Source of the DNA: Xanthobacteraceae bacterium
GTDB lineage: Bacteria > Pseudomonadota > Alphaproteobacteria > Rhizobiales > Xanthobacteraceae
DNA: 7,956 bases
Direction: 5' to 3'
NCBI GenBank assembly: GCA_030043175.1
Contig: JASHYD010000623.1
Location: forward strand, 1-7,956
The number at the start of each line of letters is the position of its first letter. Within the stretch, counting starts at the first letter, position 1. Positions 1 through 5,654 of this stretch are shown here, piece by piece. The translations under genes were made by a program, and so were the position numbers. The notes below the pieces were generated by a model. It had not been told where the DNA came from, did not search any database, and saw only the letters and a program-made list of their open reading frames with translations.

Positions 1-293
1 GGCGCCCCAGTGTGCGCCACGCAAATGGAGCTCCGACCGAGTTGATCGAATTGCAATTCGGATAAGATGGCGGCGCTCGGACAGAACGGCGGTACAACGT
101 TTACTGCGGCCGGGGAATGATTGAGCCAGTCACGACAGGTCTTCTTGAATGGACAACGCTCGCAGCCCTGGAACGCAGCCGCGTAACGTAAACTCAACCG
201 GGGCACGACACCACCACTTGGATCGATCCCGAGGCGCGCCATCATATCGCGGATCTGGATCGGCTCGCGCTCACGTTTCGCCCACGATGCCAT
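1..293 (-). CDS. DUF6455-type small cysteine-containing protein, 3' end beyond window
   Basis: The minus frame from ATG 293 stays open to the left edge, so the C-terminus is missing. The translation begins MASWAKREREPIQ, then RDMMARLGIDPSGG, a cysteine cluster GCERCPFKKTCRDWLN (three Cys, Trp-Leu), then FCPSAAILSELQFDQ. This order (MMxRLGI, PRLSLRYAAA, CxxCxxKxxCRDWL, FCPxA, ELxFDQ) matches the short alphaproteobacterial proteins classed as DUF6455, whose function is not known; the cysteines could bind metal. The frame is also open upstream of ATG 293 as far as a TGA near 450, but contains no other ATG, and the family usually begins shortly before the RDMM motif, so ATG 293 is preferred. The Shine-Dalgarno is weak. 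It is divergent from the propeller gene. The domain call is fairly sure, the role unknown. Confidence 0.7.
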   Translation of the reverse strand, partial: MASWAKREREPIQIRDMMARLGIDPSGGVVPRLSLRYAAAFQGCERCPFKKTCRDWLNHSPAAVNVVPPFCPSAAILSELQFDQLGRSSICVAHTGA

Positions 294-422
294 GATAATC
301 GTCGCTTCTTTATCGCACGACAACCCTAGGACCGGAGGAGACCCAGGGTCCGTCTTGAGATTTCGTCCGAAGGTGACTTCGACCAGCTGCAATCGGTTCG
401 GTTCGAAGGAACAAAGCTGTTC

Positions 423-437
423 AGGAGTGCCCCCTTG
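423..437 (+). promoter_or_regulatory. Ribosome binding site fixing a TTG start
   Basis: AGGAG at 423-427 is followed by seven bases and TTG at 435-437. It decides the start of the propeller gene, because the resulting N-terminus is a well-formed signal peptide, and the nearby ATG at 458 is out of frame. Confidence 0.7.
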
Positions 438-1607
438 GCCAAATCACGGTTAACCCTATGGCTATCGCTGCTAGTGATCCATTGCGCCGCCGCGACCCTG
501 GCGCTGGCGCAGTCCGGTCGTCCCACAACAGACCTGCCGACGCAACCGCCTGACGCGAGTCCGCTCGAACTGCGGGTGCTGGGCGGGAGCACAGACTATT
601 CTATTGTCCATCCCAGGAGAGCCTCCCCGCAGGAATTGCCGACTTGGCGCATTCCAAACATACCGCAATCGGCCGAAGCCTATTACGCCCCCGACAACTA
701 CCACATTATAGCGCAGACACAGGACCCGGACGGCGCTCACGCGGCTGGGCGCACCACAGGAGCGCTGACCTGGATCTTTTCCGACGACGGCAAGAGCAAA
801 TGGCGGGTCAATGACCTCGGACAGGACCTTTGCTCCTATTTCTTTCCCGATGGCAAGCATGTGATCTTCACGTCGACGCGCGACCACATAGATTTTCCGC
901 TCGGAAACGTGTCGGATCAGAACAACTACCCGCAAGGCAGCGAACTCTACGTTGCGGACATCGACGGCGGACATCGCGAGCGCCTGACCGACAACGTCTA
1001 CTATGATGCCGAGGTATCGGTGTCGCCCGATGGCAAGAAGATCGTGTTCAGCCACCAGATCGACGGCGCGCTCGATCTCTACATCATGAACGCCGACGGC
1101 ACCGGCGAGAAAAGGCTAACCGATACGCCGGGTTTGCAGGAGGGTGCGCCATTCTTTCTGCCGGACTCGAAGACCATTATGATCCGCGCGTGGAGCCGAG
1201 CCACCTACGGCAAGATACGTCCGACCCCGATGACGATCTATACCATAGATACCGAGACCGGCGAAATCGTCCAACGCACGTTCGACAACTGGATGAACTG
1301 GGCGCCCTATCCCGCACCGGATGGCCGCCACTATGTGTTTGTGCGTCCGCTCCTCGACAATCCGTCAAACTGGGAAATCTTCCTGGGCGATCTGGAGGGC
1401 GGCGAACCGATGCGGCTGACGTTCAACGACGGTTTCGACGGCTTTCCGTCAATCTCGCCTGACGGCACCAAGATGCTGTTTGCCCGTTCCGAGGGAGCGG
1501 GATTCGCGGGCGGCCTTTACACCTATGTGATGGACATTTCGCCGCTCAACATTGGCCCGAAAAAATCCGCCTCAATCGCCGTCCCCCCGGAGAGCGCGGG
1601 CAAATAG
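435..1607 (+). CDS. Secreted TolB-like (PD40) beta-propeller protein
   Basis: This 390-residue protein begins with a clear Sec signal: positively charged MAKSR, a hydrophobic stretch, and an ALA-Q site predicting cleavage after residue 25, so the mature protein is probably periplasmic. Repeated PD40/WD40-like strands follow: FFPDGKHVIFTSTRD (136-150), SVSPDGKKIVFS (195-206), FLPDSKTIMI (241-250), PAPDGRHYVFV (293-303) and SISPDGTKMLFA (339-350), with blade joins such as LYIMNADGTGEKRLTD (215-230). These are typical of TolB propeller domains, but there is no TolB N-terminal domain and no tol-pal neighbour, so it should not be called tolB. The ligand is unknown. The TTG start is supported by AGGAG at 423-427, seven bases upstream; no in-frame ATG lies close by. 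The last codons run into an IS21-like remnant, so the native C-terminus may have been altered. Confidence 0.85.
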   Translation: MAKSRLTLWLSLLVIHCAAATLALAQSGRPTTDLPTQPPDASPLELRVLGGSTDYSIVHPRRASPQELPTWRIPNIPQSAEAYYAPDNYHIIAQTQDPDGAHAAGRTTGALTWIFSDDGKSKWRVNDLGQDLCSYFFPDGKHVIFTSTRDHIDFPLGNVSDQNNYPQGSELYVADIDGGHRERLTDNVYYDAEVSVSPDGKKIVFSHQIDGALDLYIMNADGTGEKRLTDTPGLQEGAPFFLPDSKTIMIRAWSRATYGKIRPTPMTIYTIDTETGEIVQRTFDNWMNWAPYPAPDGRHYVFVRPLLDNPSNWEIFLGDLEGGEPMRLTFNDGFDGFPSISPDGTKMLFARSEGAGFAGGLYTYVMDISPLNIGPKKSASIAVPPESAGK

Positions 1608-1610
1608 GCG

Positions 1611-1795
1611 GTGTGCGAGTACATCCGCCGCGCCGACGTGCTCGGCCTCGCCAGCCAGGTGCCGGACGACGAGATCGACGATGCGATGCTTGAGCGGCGG
1701 ATGTTTAGAACGCCCGGCGCGAGGCGAGGTGTGTGACCCGTCGATTGGGCGAAAACGCACCGACACTTCGTGCTGCTCAGGTTCCTCGCCTGAGC
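1611..1795 (+). pseudogene. Remnant of IS21-family IstA transposase (N-terminal part)
   Basis: In the same frame as the propeller gene, starting right after its stop, the translation reads VCEYIRRADVLGLASQVPDD, then EIDDAMLERRMF, a TGA at 1734-1736, then PVDWAKTHRHFVLL and a second stop. This follows the N-terminal layout of IS21-type IstA proteins: the end of the helix-turn-helix (xxVxEYxRRAxxxGL), the (D)xALExRLF segment, and the PDWAxxHxEL linker. Everything 5' of the HTH recognition helix and 3' of about 1795 is missing or unrecognisable, including the DDE domain and istB. The in-frame stops show that it is dead. No IS ends or target duplication were identified. Confidence 0.6.
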
Positions 1796-2287
1796 GTACG
1801 TAGACGCGCAATTTCTTGAGCTGTTACCGAGCCGCTCCGCGCCCGAAGAGGCAGATCGACGACCCCAGCGAGTCTGGCGGGGCACCTCACCCGATGCGGG
1901 GCCGGCGGCTATACTAATTTGCAAGATAAGCAAAGGTAGTGTTGAACCGTTTTGCAGCGTATGGGGAACCAAGCACTGAGTCTGAGGCGTTGCCACGTCC
2001 CTCGGGGCTTTAGGGGAACCTTTGAAACGCTCTGCTGGAGAAATCGATAAATCGATCCGGCGTAGGAGGCTCATTTTTCGTTGCTCGCGACACGGCCTCA
2101 GAACCAGTTCAAGAATACCCCCAAGAAGCGGACATTCACGCACAGCAGGTGCAAGCAGCATCAAACGCCAATGGTCGTCGCGGAAGCAACTGGCGCACAC
2201 CACGATAGTGCGGCTGCAGTCCTGAAGCACCCGCGGCTGGGTCGCTCGGTCCTCGGTCGTGGTCAGTTGAACTTTGTGGACATTCTC
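1796..2287. other. Intergenic stretch without a supportable gene
   Basis: No frame here shows a recognisable domain or convincing start. Two GGGGAACC words occur at 1963-1970 and 2013-2020. The AAGCGGACATTC word near 2126-2140 resembles a word common in dispersed non-coding sequences of Bradyrhizobium-type genomes, which is a memory-based impression only. The stretch probably contains further decayed transposon sequence followed by the upstream region of the NepR-like gene. Confidence 0.4.
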
Positions 2288-2301
2288 TTGCGCCACATCA
2301 A
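2288..2301 (+). promoter_or_regulatory. Predicted FixK2/FNR-type box upstream of the NepR-like gene
   Basis: TTGCGCCACATCAA fits TTG(A/C)-N6-(G/T)CAA, the published FixK2 consensus of Bradyrhizobium. Its centre (2294.5) is about 65 bases before ATG 2360. If it acts at the classic -41.5 position, transcription would begin near 2336, leaving a leader of about 25 bases. A weak -10-like TACACG lies at 2324-2329. Only one half-site has the preferred A/T base, so the match is good but not ideal. Confidence 0.45.
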
Positions 2302-2359
2302 TAACCCCTGCCGCTGTGGAGTGTACACGCATTCCGATGGCCGGAATGGGTTTACGTGG

Positions 2360-2539
2360 ATGAATTGTCGAAGAGTGTCGAAGGAGGTGAGACCTAACCC
2401 CGACGGCCTGAAGTGGGTGCGTGCTGGCATTGGCGCGGCGCTGCAGCTGCTTTATTCCGGCGTGGTCCGCGAGGAGATCCCCGACAGGCTTGTCGAGCTA
2501 TTGCGGAAGCTCGGTCAGCAAAAGGAAAGCACTGCGTAG
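2360..2539 (+). CDS. NepR-like anti-sigma factor protein
   Basis: This 59-residue protein carries the NepR signature at residues 24-52: IGAALQLLYSGVVREEIPDR followed by LVELLRKLG. Compare IGxxLRxxYxxVVxExIPDRFxxLLxxLD in NepR proteins. In alphaproteobacteria NepR holds the ECF sigma factor EcfG inactive until phosphorylated PhyR binds NepR, releasing EcfG to switch on the general stress response. The usual Arg/Met before LY is Gln-Leu here and the F after PDR is L, so it is a divergent paralogue; sequestration of EcfG is inferred. No phyR, ecfG or kinase gene is in this window. ATG 2360 gives a normal NepR length. GTG 2387 is in frame, but the strong AAGGAGG at 2381-2387 overlaps it and is too close. 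The frame stays open upstream to 2081 without recognisable protein features. A FixK-type box lies upstream. Confidence 0.7.
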   Translation: MNCRRVSKEVRPNPDGLKWVRAGIGAALQLLYSGVVREEIPDRLVELLRKLGQQKESTA

Positions 2540-2639
2540 TGTTTGTAAGGAAAAAGTACGGCAGACGCGTTGATATGTGAATTGTAGTTTAATTTGACGG
2601 CCGCTGTGCTCCCCCTAGGTTGCCGTGGTGTTAGCGGCT

Positions 2640-2762
2640 ATGACAATCGATTTAGAACACGGCGCGTTTGAATCTGAAGCAACTACGGCCATGCGCGAGG
2701 CGTTTAAGGCTGCGTGCGAGGAGATTCGCGATATCGCGCGTTCCCGACAGCTCCCCATTTGA
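2640..2762 (+). CDS. Short 40-residue ORF, probably truncated member of a rhizobial small-protein family
   Basis: ATG 2640 starts a frame reading MTIDLEHGAFESEATTAMRE, then AFKAACEEIRDIARSRQLPI and a stop. It is well formed as an amphipathic helix and resembles the first half of short Bradyrhizobium proteins that I recall as M-ID-EH-F--EA---M--AFD-AC--L-D and that continue with a second helical half. Here the continuation is absent in all three frames, and the stop TGA sits inside a FixK-type box. It could be a truncated remnant or a complete micro-protein. The ribosome binding site is poor. The coding call is uncertain and the function unknown. Confidence 0.4.
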   Translation: MTIDLEHGAFESEATTAMREAFKAACEEIRDIARSRQLPI

Positions 2763-2772
2763 CGCAAATCAA
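2759..2772. promoter_or_regulatory. Predicted FixK2/FNR-type box without obvious target gene
   Basis: TTGACGCAAATCAA is an exact TTGA-N6-TCAA palindrome and differs in one base from the box before the Hsp20 operon at 3946-3959. Rightward, a start site near 2807 would be expected, but the plus strand there shows no convincing gene before the antisense of the Hsp20 genes. Leftward, there is no minus-strand gene. It may drive a small RNA or be left over from a lost gene. Confidence 0.45.
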
Positions 2773-2791
2773 AGTCCCCCCGTCCGAGCGG

Positions 2792-2908
2792 CTAGCCTCT
2801 CGCCCTCCCTACTTCACCTTTGAGAGCGGCCCCAATCGGCTTTTGTCGTGTGCCCTGATCTGCCGGCCGACGCCACTGATTGGCCGGGAAGTTGCAGCAG
2901 CGGCACAT
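2792..2908 (-). CDS. Doubtful 38-residue ORF with a CxCC motif
   Basis: The ORF begins MCRCCNFPANQWRR and ends at a TAG at 2792-2794. The three cysteines in the first five residues and the preceding in-frame GADGDV make it look protein-like, but there is no clear ribosome binding site and I recognise no family. It may be the frameshifted continuation of the 30-residue ORF that ends at 2931. Low confidence. Confidence 0.15.
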   Translation of the reverse strand: MCRCCNFPANQWRRPADQGTRQKPIGAALKGEVGRARG

Positions 2909-2930
2909 CACGTCACCATCGGCGCCTTGG

Positions 2931-3023
2931 CTAAGCCCGCCCCAGCAAGGCCTTCTCCTCGCAAAGCGTCATGTCCTCGCGCAGGGACCCGATGGGGGCA
3001 CCATCGCTCCAGTCTTCGATCAA
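2931..3023 (-). CDS. Possible 30-residue ORF overlapping the Hsp20 stop codon
   Basis: A TTG at 3023-3021 overlaps the TGA of the second Hsp20 gene (TTGA). The frame reads IEDWSDGAPIGSLREDM, then TLCEEKALLGRA and a TAG. The residue pattern looks like protein, and the overlap echoes the GTGA junction between the two Hsp20 genes, so a translationally coupled third cistron is possible. Against it are the rare TTG start, the very short length, and a strong hairpin (2990-3006) inside it. No family was recognised. Confidence 0.25.
   Translation of the reverse strand: MIEDWSDGAPIGSLREDMTLCEEKALLGRA
2990..3006 (-). terminator. Hairpin behind the Hsp20 operon
   Basis: CGATGG and CCATCG form a perfect 6-bp stem with a 5-base loop, 13 bases after the Hsp20 stop on the minus strand. 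No T-run follows, so it is more likely a transcript-end stabiliser or a weak terminator than a standard intrinsic terminator. Confidence 0.3.
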
Positions 3024-3442
3024 TTGACTTTGATTTTACGCGCCTTTGCTCTCTCAGCCTTCGGAAGCACCAAGGTCATCACGCCGTCCTTGAGTTCAGC
3101 GGTGATGTCGCCCTGCTCGATCTTACTCGAAAGCTGGAAGCTTCGTGCATAATGGCCAACATTATATTCGGTATAGATCGGCTGCAACCCTTCATATTTG
3201 GAATAATCGATGCGGCCGTTAATCGTCAAAATATCGTTTTCGACGCTAACGTCGACAGCGTCCCTGCCAACGCCCGGCATTTCAAGAGCAACAATCAGTG
3301 ACTGATCAGTCTCAAAAATGTCCGTGACAGGCAGGTATGTACGCCACGAAGCGGTGGGCTCCTGCTTTTTCTCGACTTCGCGCTTCTGCTGCACTCGCAG
3401 CTCTTCTTGCGATACCATGGGGGACTCCAGCGGGTTCGTCAC
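3020..3442 (-). CDS. Small heat-shock protein, Hsp20/alpha-crystallin family (second gene of pair)
   Basis: This 140-residue protein consists of a charged N-terminal arm (MTNPLESPMVSQEELRVQQK, then REVEKKQEP) and an alpha-crystallin domain from about residue 36 to the end. Typical features are PVTDIFETDQSLIVALEMPG (38-57), the ENDILTINGRID strand pair (68-79), the partner loop YTEYNVGHYARSF (90-102), and the ELKDGVMTLVLPKAE motif (116-130). The C-terminal KIKV is a possible IxI/V-type tail for oligomer contacts. Such proteins are ATP-independent cytosolic holdases that keep unfolding proteins soluble. It starts with GTG overlapping the TGA of the upstream Hsp20 gene (GTGA), pointing to translational coupling. 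An alternative ATG at 3418 (MVSQEEL) has GGAG just upstream. Confidence 0.9.
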   Translation of the reverse strand: MTNPLESPMVSQEELRVQQKREVEKKQEPTASWRTYLPVTDIFETDQSLIVALEMPGVGRDAVDVSVENDILTINGRIDYSKYEGLQPIYTEYNVGHYARSFQLSSKIEQGDITAELKDGVMTLVLPKAERAKARKIKVN

Positions 3443-3915
3443 TTGATTTTTATGGTCCGAGGCTTTTCGCTCTCGGCTCGCGGGATAAGCAACACAAGCA
3501 TACCCTCTTGCAATTCGGCCGTGATAGCGTCTGGACCAATTTGGATCGGAACTTGAATGGTGCGGTCGAAGCTACCCGAGCTGCGCTCACGCCTGTGAAC
3601 ACTGGCGCTTTCATTATACCTGGTCGTCTTCCGGCCGAAGATGCGAATTGTATTTTCCTTCGCCTCGATTTGGAGATCGTTCTTGTCGACACCGGGCAAC
3701 TCAACGATGGCGACCAAATCGTCGTCCCGCTCGAAAACGTTGATCGGCGGGAAACTGCCAACCCCGGTCGTCCCACCGCCCATCCAATCACTCGCTCGTC
3801 GAGAATCAAGCGCCCTCTGGATTGCGAAAAGCGTCTCAAACTGTCGAAGGTCATGATGGCCATCCCTTGCGTGCTGGCTTCGCTCGCCAACCGGTACCGA
3901 GCCCGCCGTGACCAT
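3439..3915 (-). CDS. Small heat-shock protein, Hsp20/alpha-crystallin family (first gene of pair)
   Basis: The 158-residue frame has an alpha-crystallin domain from about residue 56: PPINVFERDDDLVAIVELPG (56-75), DLQIEAKENTIRIFGRK (80-96), SVHRRERSSGSFDRTIQVP (105-123), and the AELQEGMLVLLIPRAE motif (133-148). It ends in KPRTIKIK, a normal tail. The part from FETLFAIQRALDSR (26-39) onward is typical of a class of proteobacterial Hsp20s; residues 1-25 are not, and family members usually begin with a Met shortly before FETLF. The frame offers only ATG 3915, about 13 bases after AAGGAG. A better spaced ATG (3922) and two ATGs at the expected place (3863 and 3854) lie in other frames, suggesting a one-base loss near 3843-3845. 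Either an unusual start or a damaged 5' end is possible. Confidence 0.8.
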   Translation of the reverse strand: MVTAGSVPVGERSQHARDGHHDLRQFETLFAIQRALDSRRASDWMGGGTTGVGSFPPINVFERDDDLVAIVELPGVDKNDLQIEAKENTIRIFGRKTTRYNESASVHRRERSSGSFDRTIQVPIQIGPDAITAELQEGMLVLLIPRAESEKPRTIKIK

Positions 3916-3945
3916 TGTTCATCGGGCTCTCCTTGCGATGTTTCA

Positions 3946-3959
3946 TTGACTCAAATCAA
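3946..3959 (-). promoter_or_regulatory. Predicted FixK2/FNR-type box upstream of the Hsp20 operon
   Basis: TTGACTCAAATCAA (plus strand) is an exact TTGA-N6-TCAA palindrome. Its centre, 3952.5, predicts a minus-strand start near 3911 if bound at -41.5. That lies downstream of ATG 3922 and 3915, but gives leaders of about 48-57 bases for the ATGs at 3863 and 3854. Low-oxygen activation of the Hsp20 genes is inferred. No heat-shock (RpoH) promoter was recognised. Confidence 0.55.
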
Positions 3960-4011
3960 AGCCTCTCGTACTTGTCATGCTGACGGTTCCTTGAATCAGG
4001 CGGTAAAGGTT

Positions 4012-4028
4012 ATCCGCTACCTGCGGAT
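4012..4028. repeat. Small inverted repeat in the divergent intergenic region
   Basis: ATCCGC and GCGGAT flank a 5-base loop (TACCT), a perfect 6-bp arm palindrome between the Hsp20 operon and the deacylase gene. It could be an operator for the plus-strand gene, but nothing else supports this. Confidence 0.25.
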
Positions 4029-4141
4029 GGCTACAAAACATGTCGTGAGGTTATGTCTTCCCCGGTTGCAGGATTTCTCGATCACCTTGCGATGTTCGCG
4101 CTGATTGAAGGGCACACGCACACGTCAGACGAGCAATAGTC

Positions 4142-5233
4142 ATGGGGCTGTCGCGTGCGGCGGACTCACCAAGTCCAGCTATCGACGAAAGTCCGTATTT
4201 CGATTGCTTCGACCACTTTCCTGACGTTCTGCTCGACGTTCCCGCCTCCGAACTTTGGCGTCATCTGCGAGGCCCATCCTTCTTCCGCATTCCGGGGCGG
4301 CAGCTTGAACCGGTGTTTGTGAGCGTTCTCCTTCACGGCAATGAGGACACCGGTTGGCAGGCCATCCAATTTGTGCTGCGCCATACCCGTAGCACCGTAT
4401 TACGTCGGCCGATTTTGCTATTCGTTGGCAACATTGGGGCCGCGAAGGCCAATGTGCGCACGCTGTCTCAGCAGGAAGACTTCAACCGCGCGTGGCCCGG
4501 CACCTCGCGCCCGGATACCCCGACTGCCCGTCTTTTGCACGAGGTGGTCGAAATGGCGCGGCGCAATAGGCCGTTCGCCAGCATCGATATTCACAACAAC
4601 ACCGGATACAACCCGCATTACGCATGCGTCAACAGCTTCGAGGCCACACACCTTCATCTGGCGCGACTTTTCAGCCGAACGGTCGTCTATTTCGAGCAGC
4701 CGCTTGGTGTGCAATCGGCAGCGCTTGCCAAGATTTGCCCTGCGGTGACGGTTGAGTGCGGACGGGTCGGAGAAACGGCGAACGTCGACCACGCTGTCGA
4801 GCTCATCAATTCCGTCCTGGCTATGCGGCGTTTTCCTGATCAGTCCGCACTTGACGGTGATCTCGATCTGATGCGAACCATCGCCATTGTCAAGGTACCG
4901 GCGGAGGCCACCTTTTCTTACGACGGTCTGGATGCTGACTTCCGATTTCGCTCCGATCTCGATCGCCTGAATTTCGCCGAGCTCGATCCTGGCGCCTTGT
5001 TCGGATGGTTGGGAGGTGACCGACTGCAGCGTCTCGAAGTTACGCTGGTAAACGATACCCTCGCGACCGACCCATTCTTTGGGTATGCTGGCGGTGAGAT
5101 CCGGCTCTTGCAGCGAGCCATTCCAGCGATGCTCACGCTCGATCCGCATGCTGTCCGTCTGGATTGCCTAGGATATTTAATGCGTCGGATCGGACCCGAC
5201 GGCCGACACATGCCGGAGCGAGAAGCTGGTTGA
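4142..5233 (+). CDS. Zinc-dependent deacylase/carboxypeptidase, AstE/aspartoacylase type (M14-like)
   Basis: This 363-residue protein shows the zinc and catalytic motifs of the succinylglutamate desuccinylase/aspartoacylase group. LLHGNEDTGW (64-72) supplies the zinc-binding His65 and Glu68. EDFNRAWPG (112-120) matches the NRxxPG substrate-binding loop. SIDIHNNTG (147-155) supplies the third zinc ligand, His151. VTVECGR (202-208) carries the likely catalytic Glu205. These enzymes cleave amide bonds on the carboxylate side of amino-acid derivatives such as N-acyl amino acids; the substrate here cannot be read from sequence. No arginine-catabolism (ast) neighbours are present, so astE is not claimed. 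There is no signal peptide, so it is probably cytosolic. ATG 4142 has only a weak GACGAG ribosome site. The upstream gene pair is divergent; the C-terminal region appears complete. Confidence 0.85.
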   Translation: MGLSRAADSPSPAIDESPYFDCFDHFPDVLLDVPASELWRHLRGPSFFRIPGRQLEPVFVSVLLHGNEDTGWQAIQFVLRHTRSTVLRRPILLFVGNIGAAKANVRTLSQQEDFNRAWPGTSRPDTPTARLLHEVVEMARRNRPFASIDIHNNTGYNPHYACVNSFEATHLHLARLFSRTVVYFEQPLGVQSAALAKICPAVTVECGRVGETANVDHAVELINSVLAMRRFPDQSALDGDLDLMRTIAIVKVPAEATFSYDGLDADFRFRSDLDRLNFAELDPGALFGWLGGDRLQRLEVTLVNDTLATDPFFGYAGGEIRLLQRAIPAMLTLDPHAVRLDCLGYLMRRIGPDGRHMPEREAG

Positions 5234-5237
5234 CGGA

Positions 5238-5631
5238 ATGGGCGCCGCAGGCGTCTATGGCCAGCTTGTGACGGCCCATGTAGGGAATGGCGCCGCGTCG
5301 GCGTCCGCCATCGAGATGCTGGCAACAGATCGAAGTGGCAGCCCATATGGTCGATGATTTGGATCGCCGCCTGGGCCAGATTGATCAAGCGGTCGAAGAG
5401 TCGGCCAAGCGCGGTCGGACCAACATCGCACTGTCGGCCCTGGAAGGCAGCGCCGCGCTTGCCGGTGAGCGGGCGAAACCGGCCAGCGCTCTGGCACGCG
5501 CTTCCGTGGCCGCCAAAGAGGGCCAGGCTGACACTGAGGCGCCACCGATCCGCTATGCGGCCAAATTATTCGGAATTGGTGGTGACGGCGAAAAATCAAT
5601 TCGGCTTTTAATTTTACGTCCACGAAATTAG
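5238..5631 (+). pseudogene. Broken fragment of a rhizobial membrane/coiled-coil protein
   Basis: Two frames together form one decayed gene. The first (5238-5357) reads MGAAGVYGQLVTAHVGNGAA, then SASAIEMLATD, and stops. The second, recognisable from about 5326, continues as QIEVAAHMVDDLDRRLGQID, then QAVEESAKRGRTNIALSALE, and later APPIRYAAKLFGIGGDGEKS, ending at a TAG (5629-5631). This is the order seen in Bradyrhizobium-type proteins recalled as GVYGQL-AHVG..AAHxVADLDRRxGQID..RGRTxxALxxxEG..TEAxPIRYxAxLxGxxxxxxxxIRWLI, which also have membrane segments at both ends. Here the N-terminal membrane part, several internal residues and the final membrane segment are missing, and an indel lies near 5325-5335. 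The function of the intact family is unknown to me. Confidence 0.6.
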
Positions 5632-5654
5632 CTAAACACGACGGTTGCCGCAGG

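Noticed and set aside
1913..1940. TTGC and GCAA half-sites near 1919-1933 resembling another FixK box
   Set aside because: The spacer is seven bases rather than six, so it does not fit the consensus.
1965..1991. GGAAC followed by CGTT, resembling an EcfG general stress promoter
   Set aside because: The spacer is 18 bases whereas known EcfG promoters have 16-17, and no gene starts close downstream; the second GGAAC at 2015-2019 has no CGTT partner.
1523..2332. Long minus-strand open frame of 269 codons
   Set aside because: It runs antisense to the end of the propeller gene and the IstA remnant, has no recognisable domain and has an erratic residue composition.
2081..2359. In-frame upstream extension of the NepR-like gene
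   Set aside because: No protein-like features, would more than double the normal NepR length, and contains the FixK-type box.
3337..4104. Plus-strand open frame of 255 codons opposite the Hsp20 genes
   Set aside because: It is the antisense shadow of two clear Hsp20 genes and of their promoter region.
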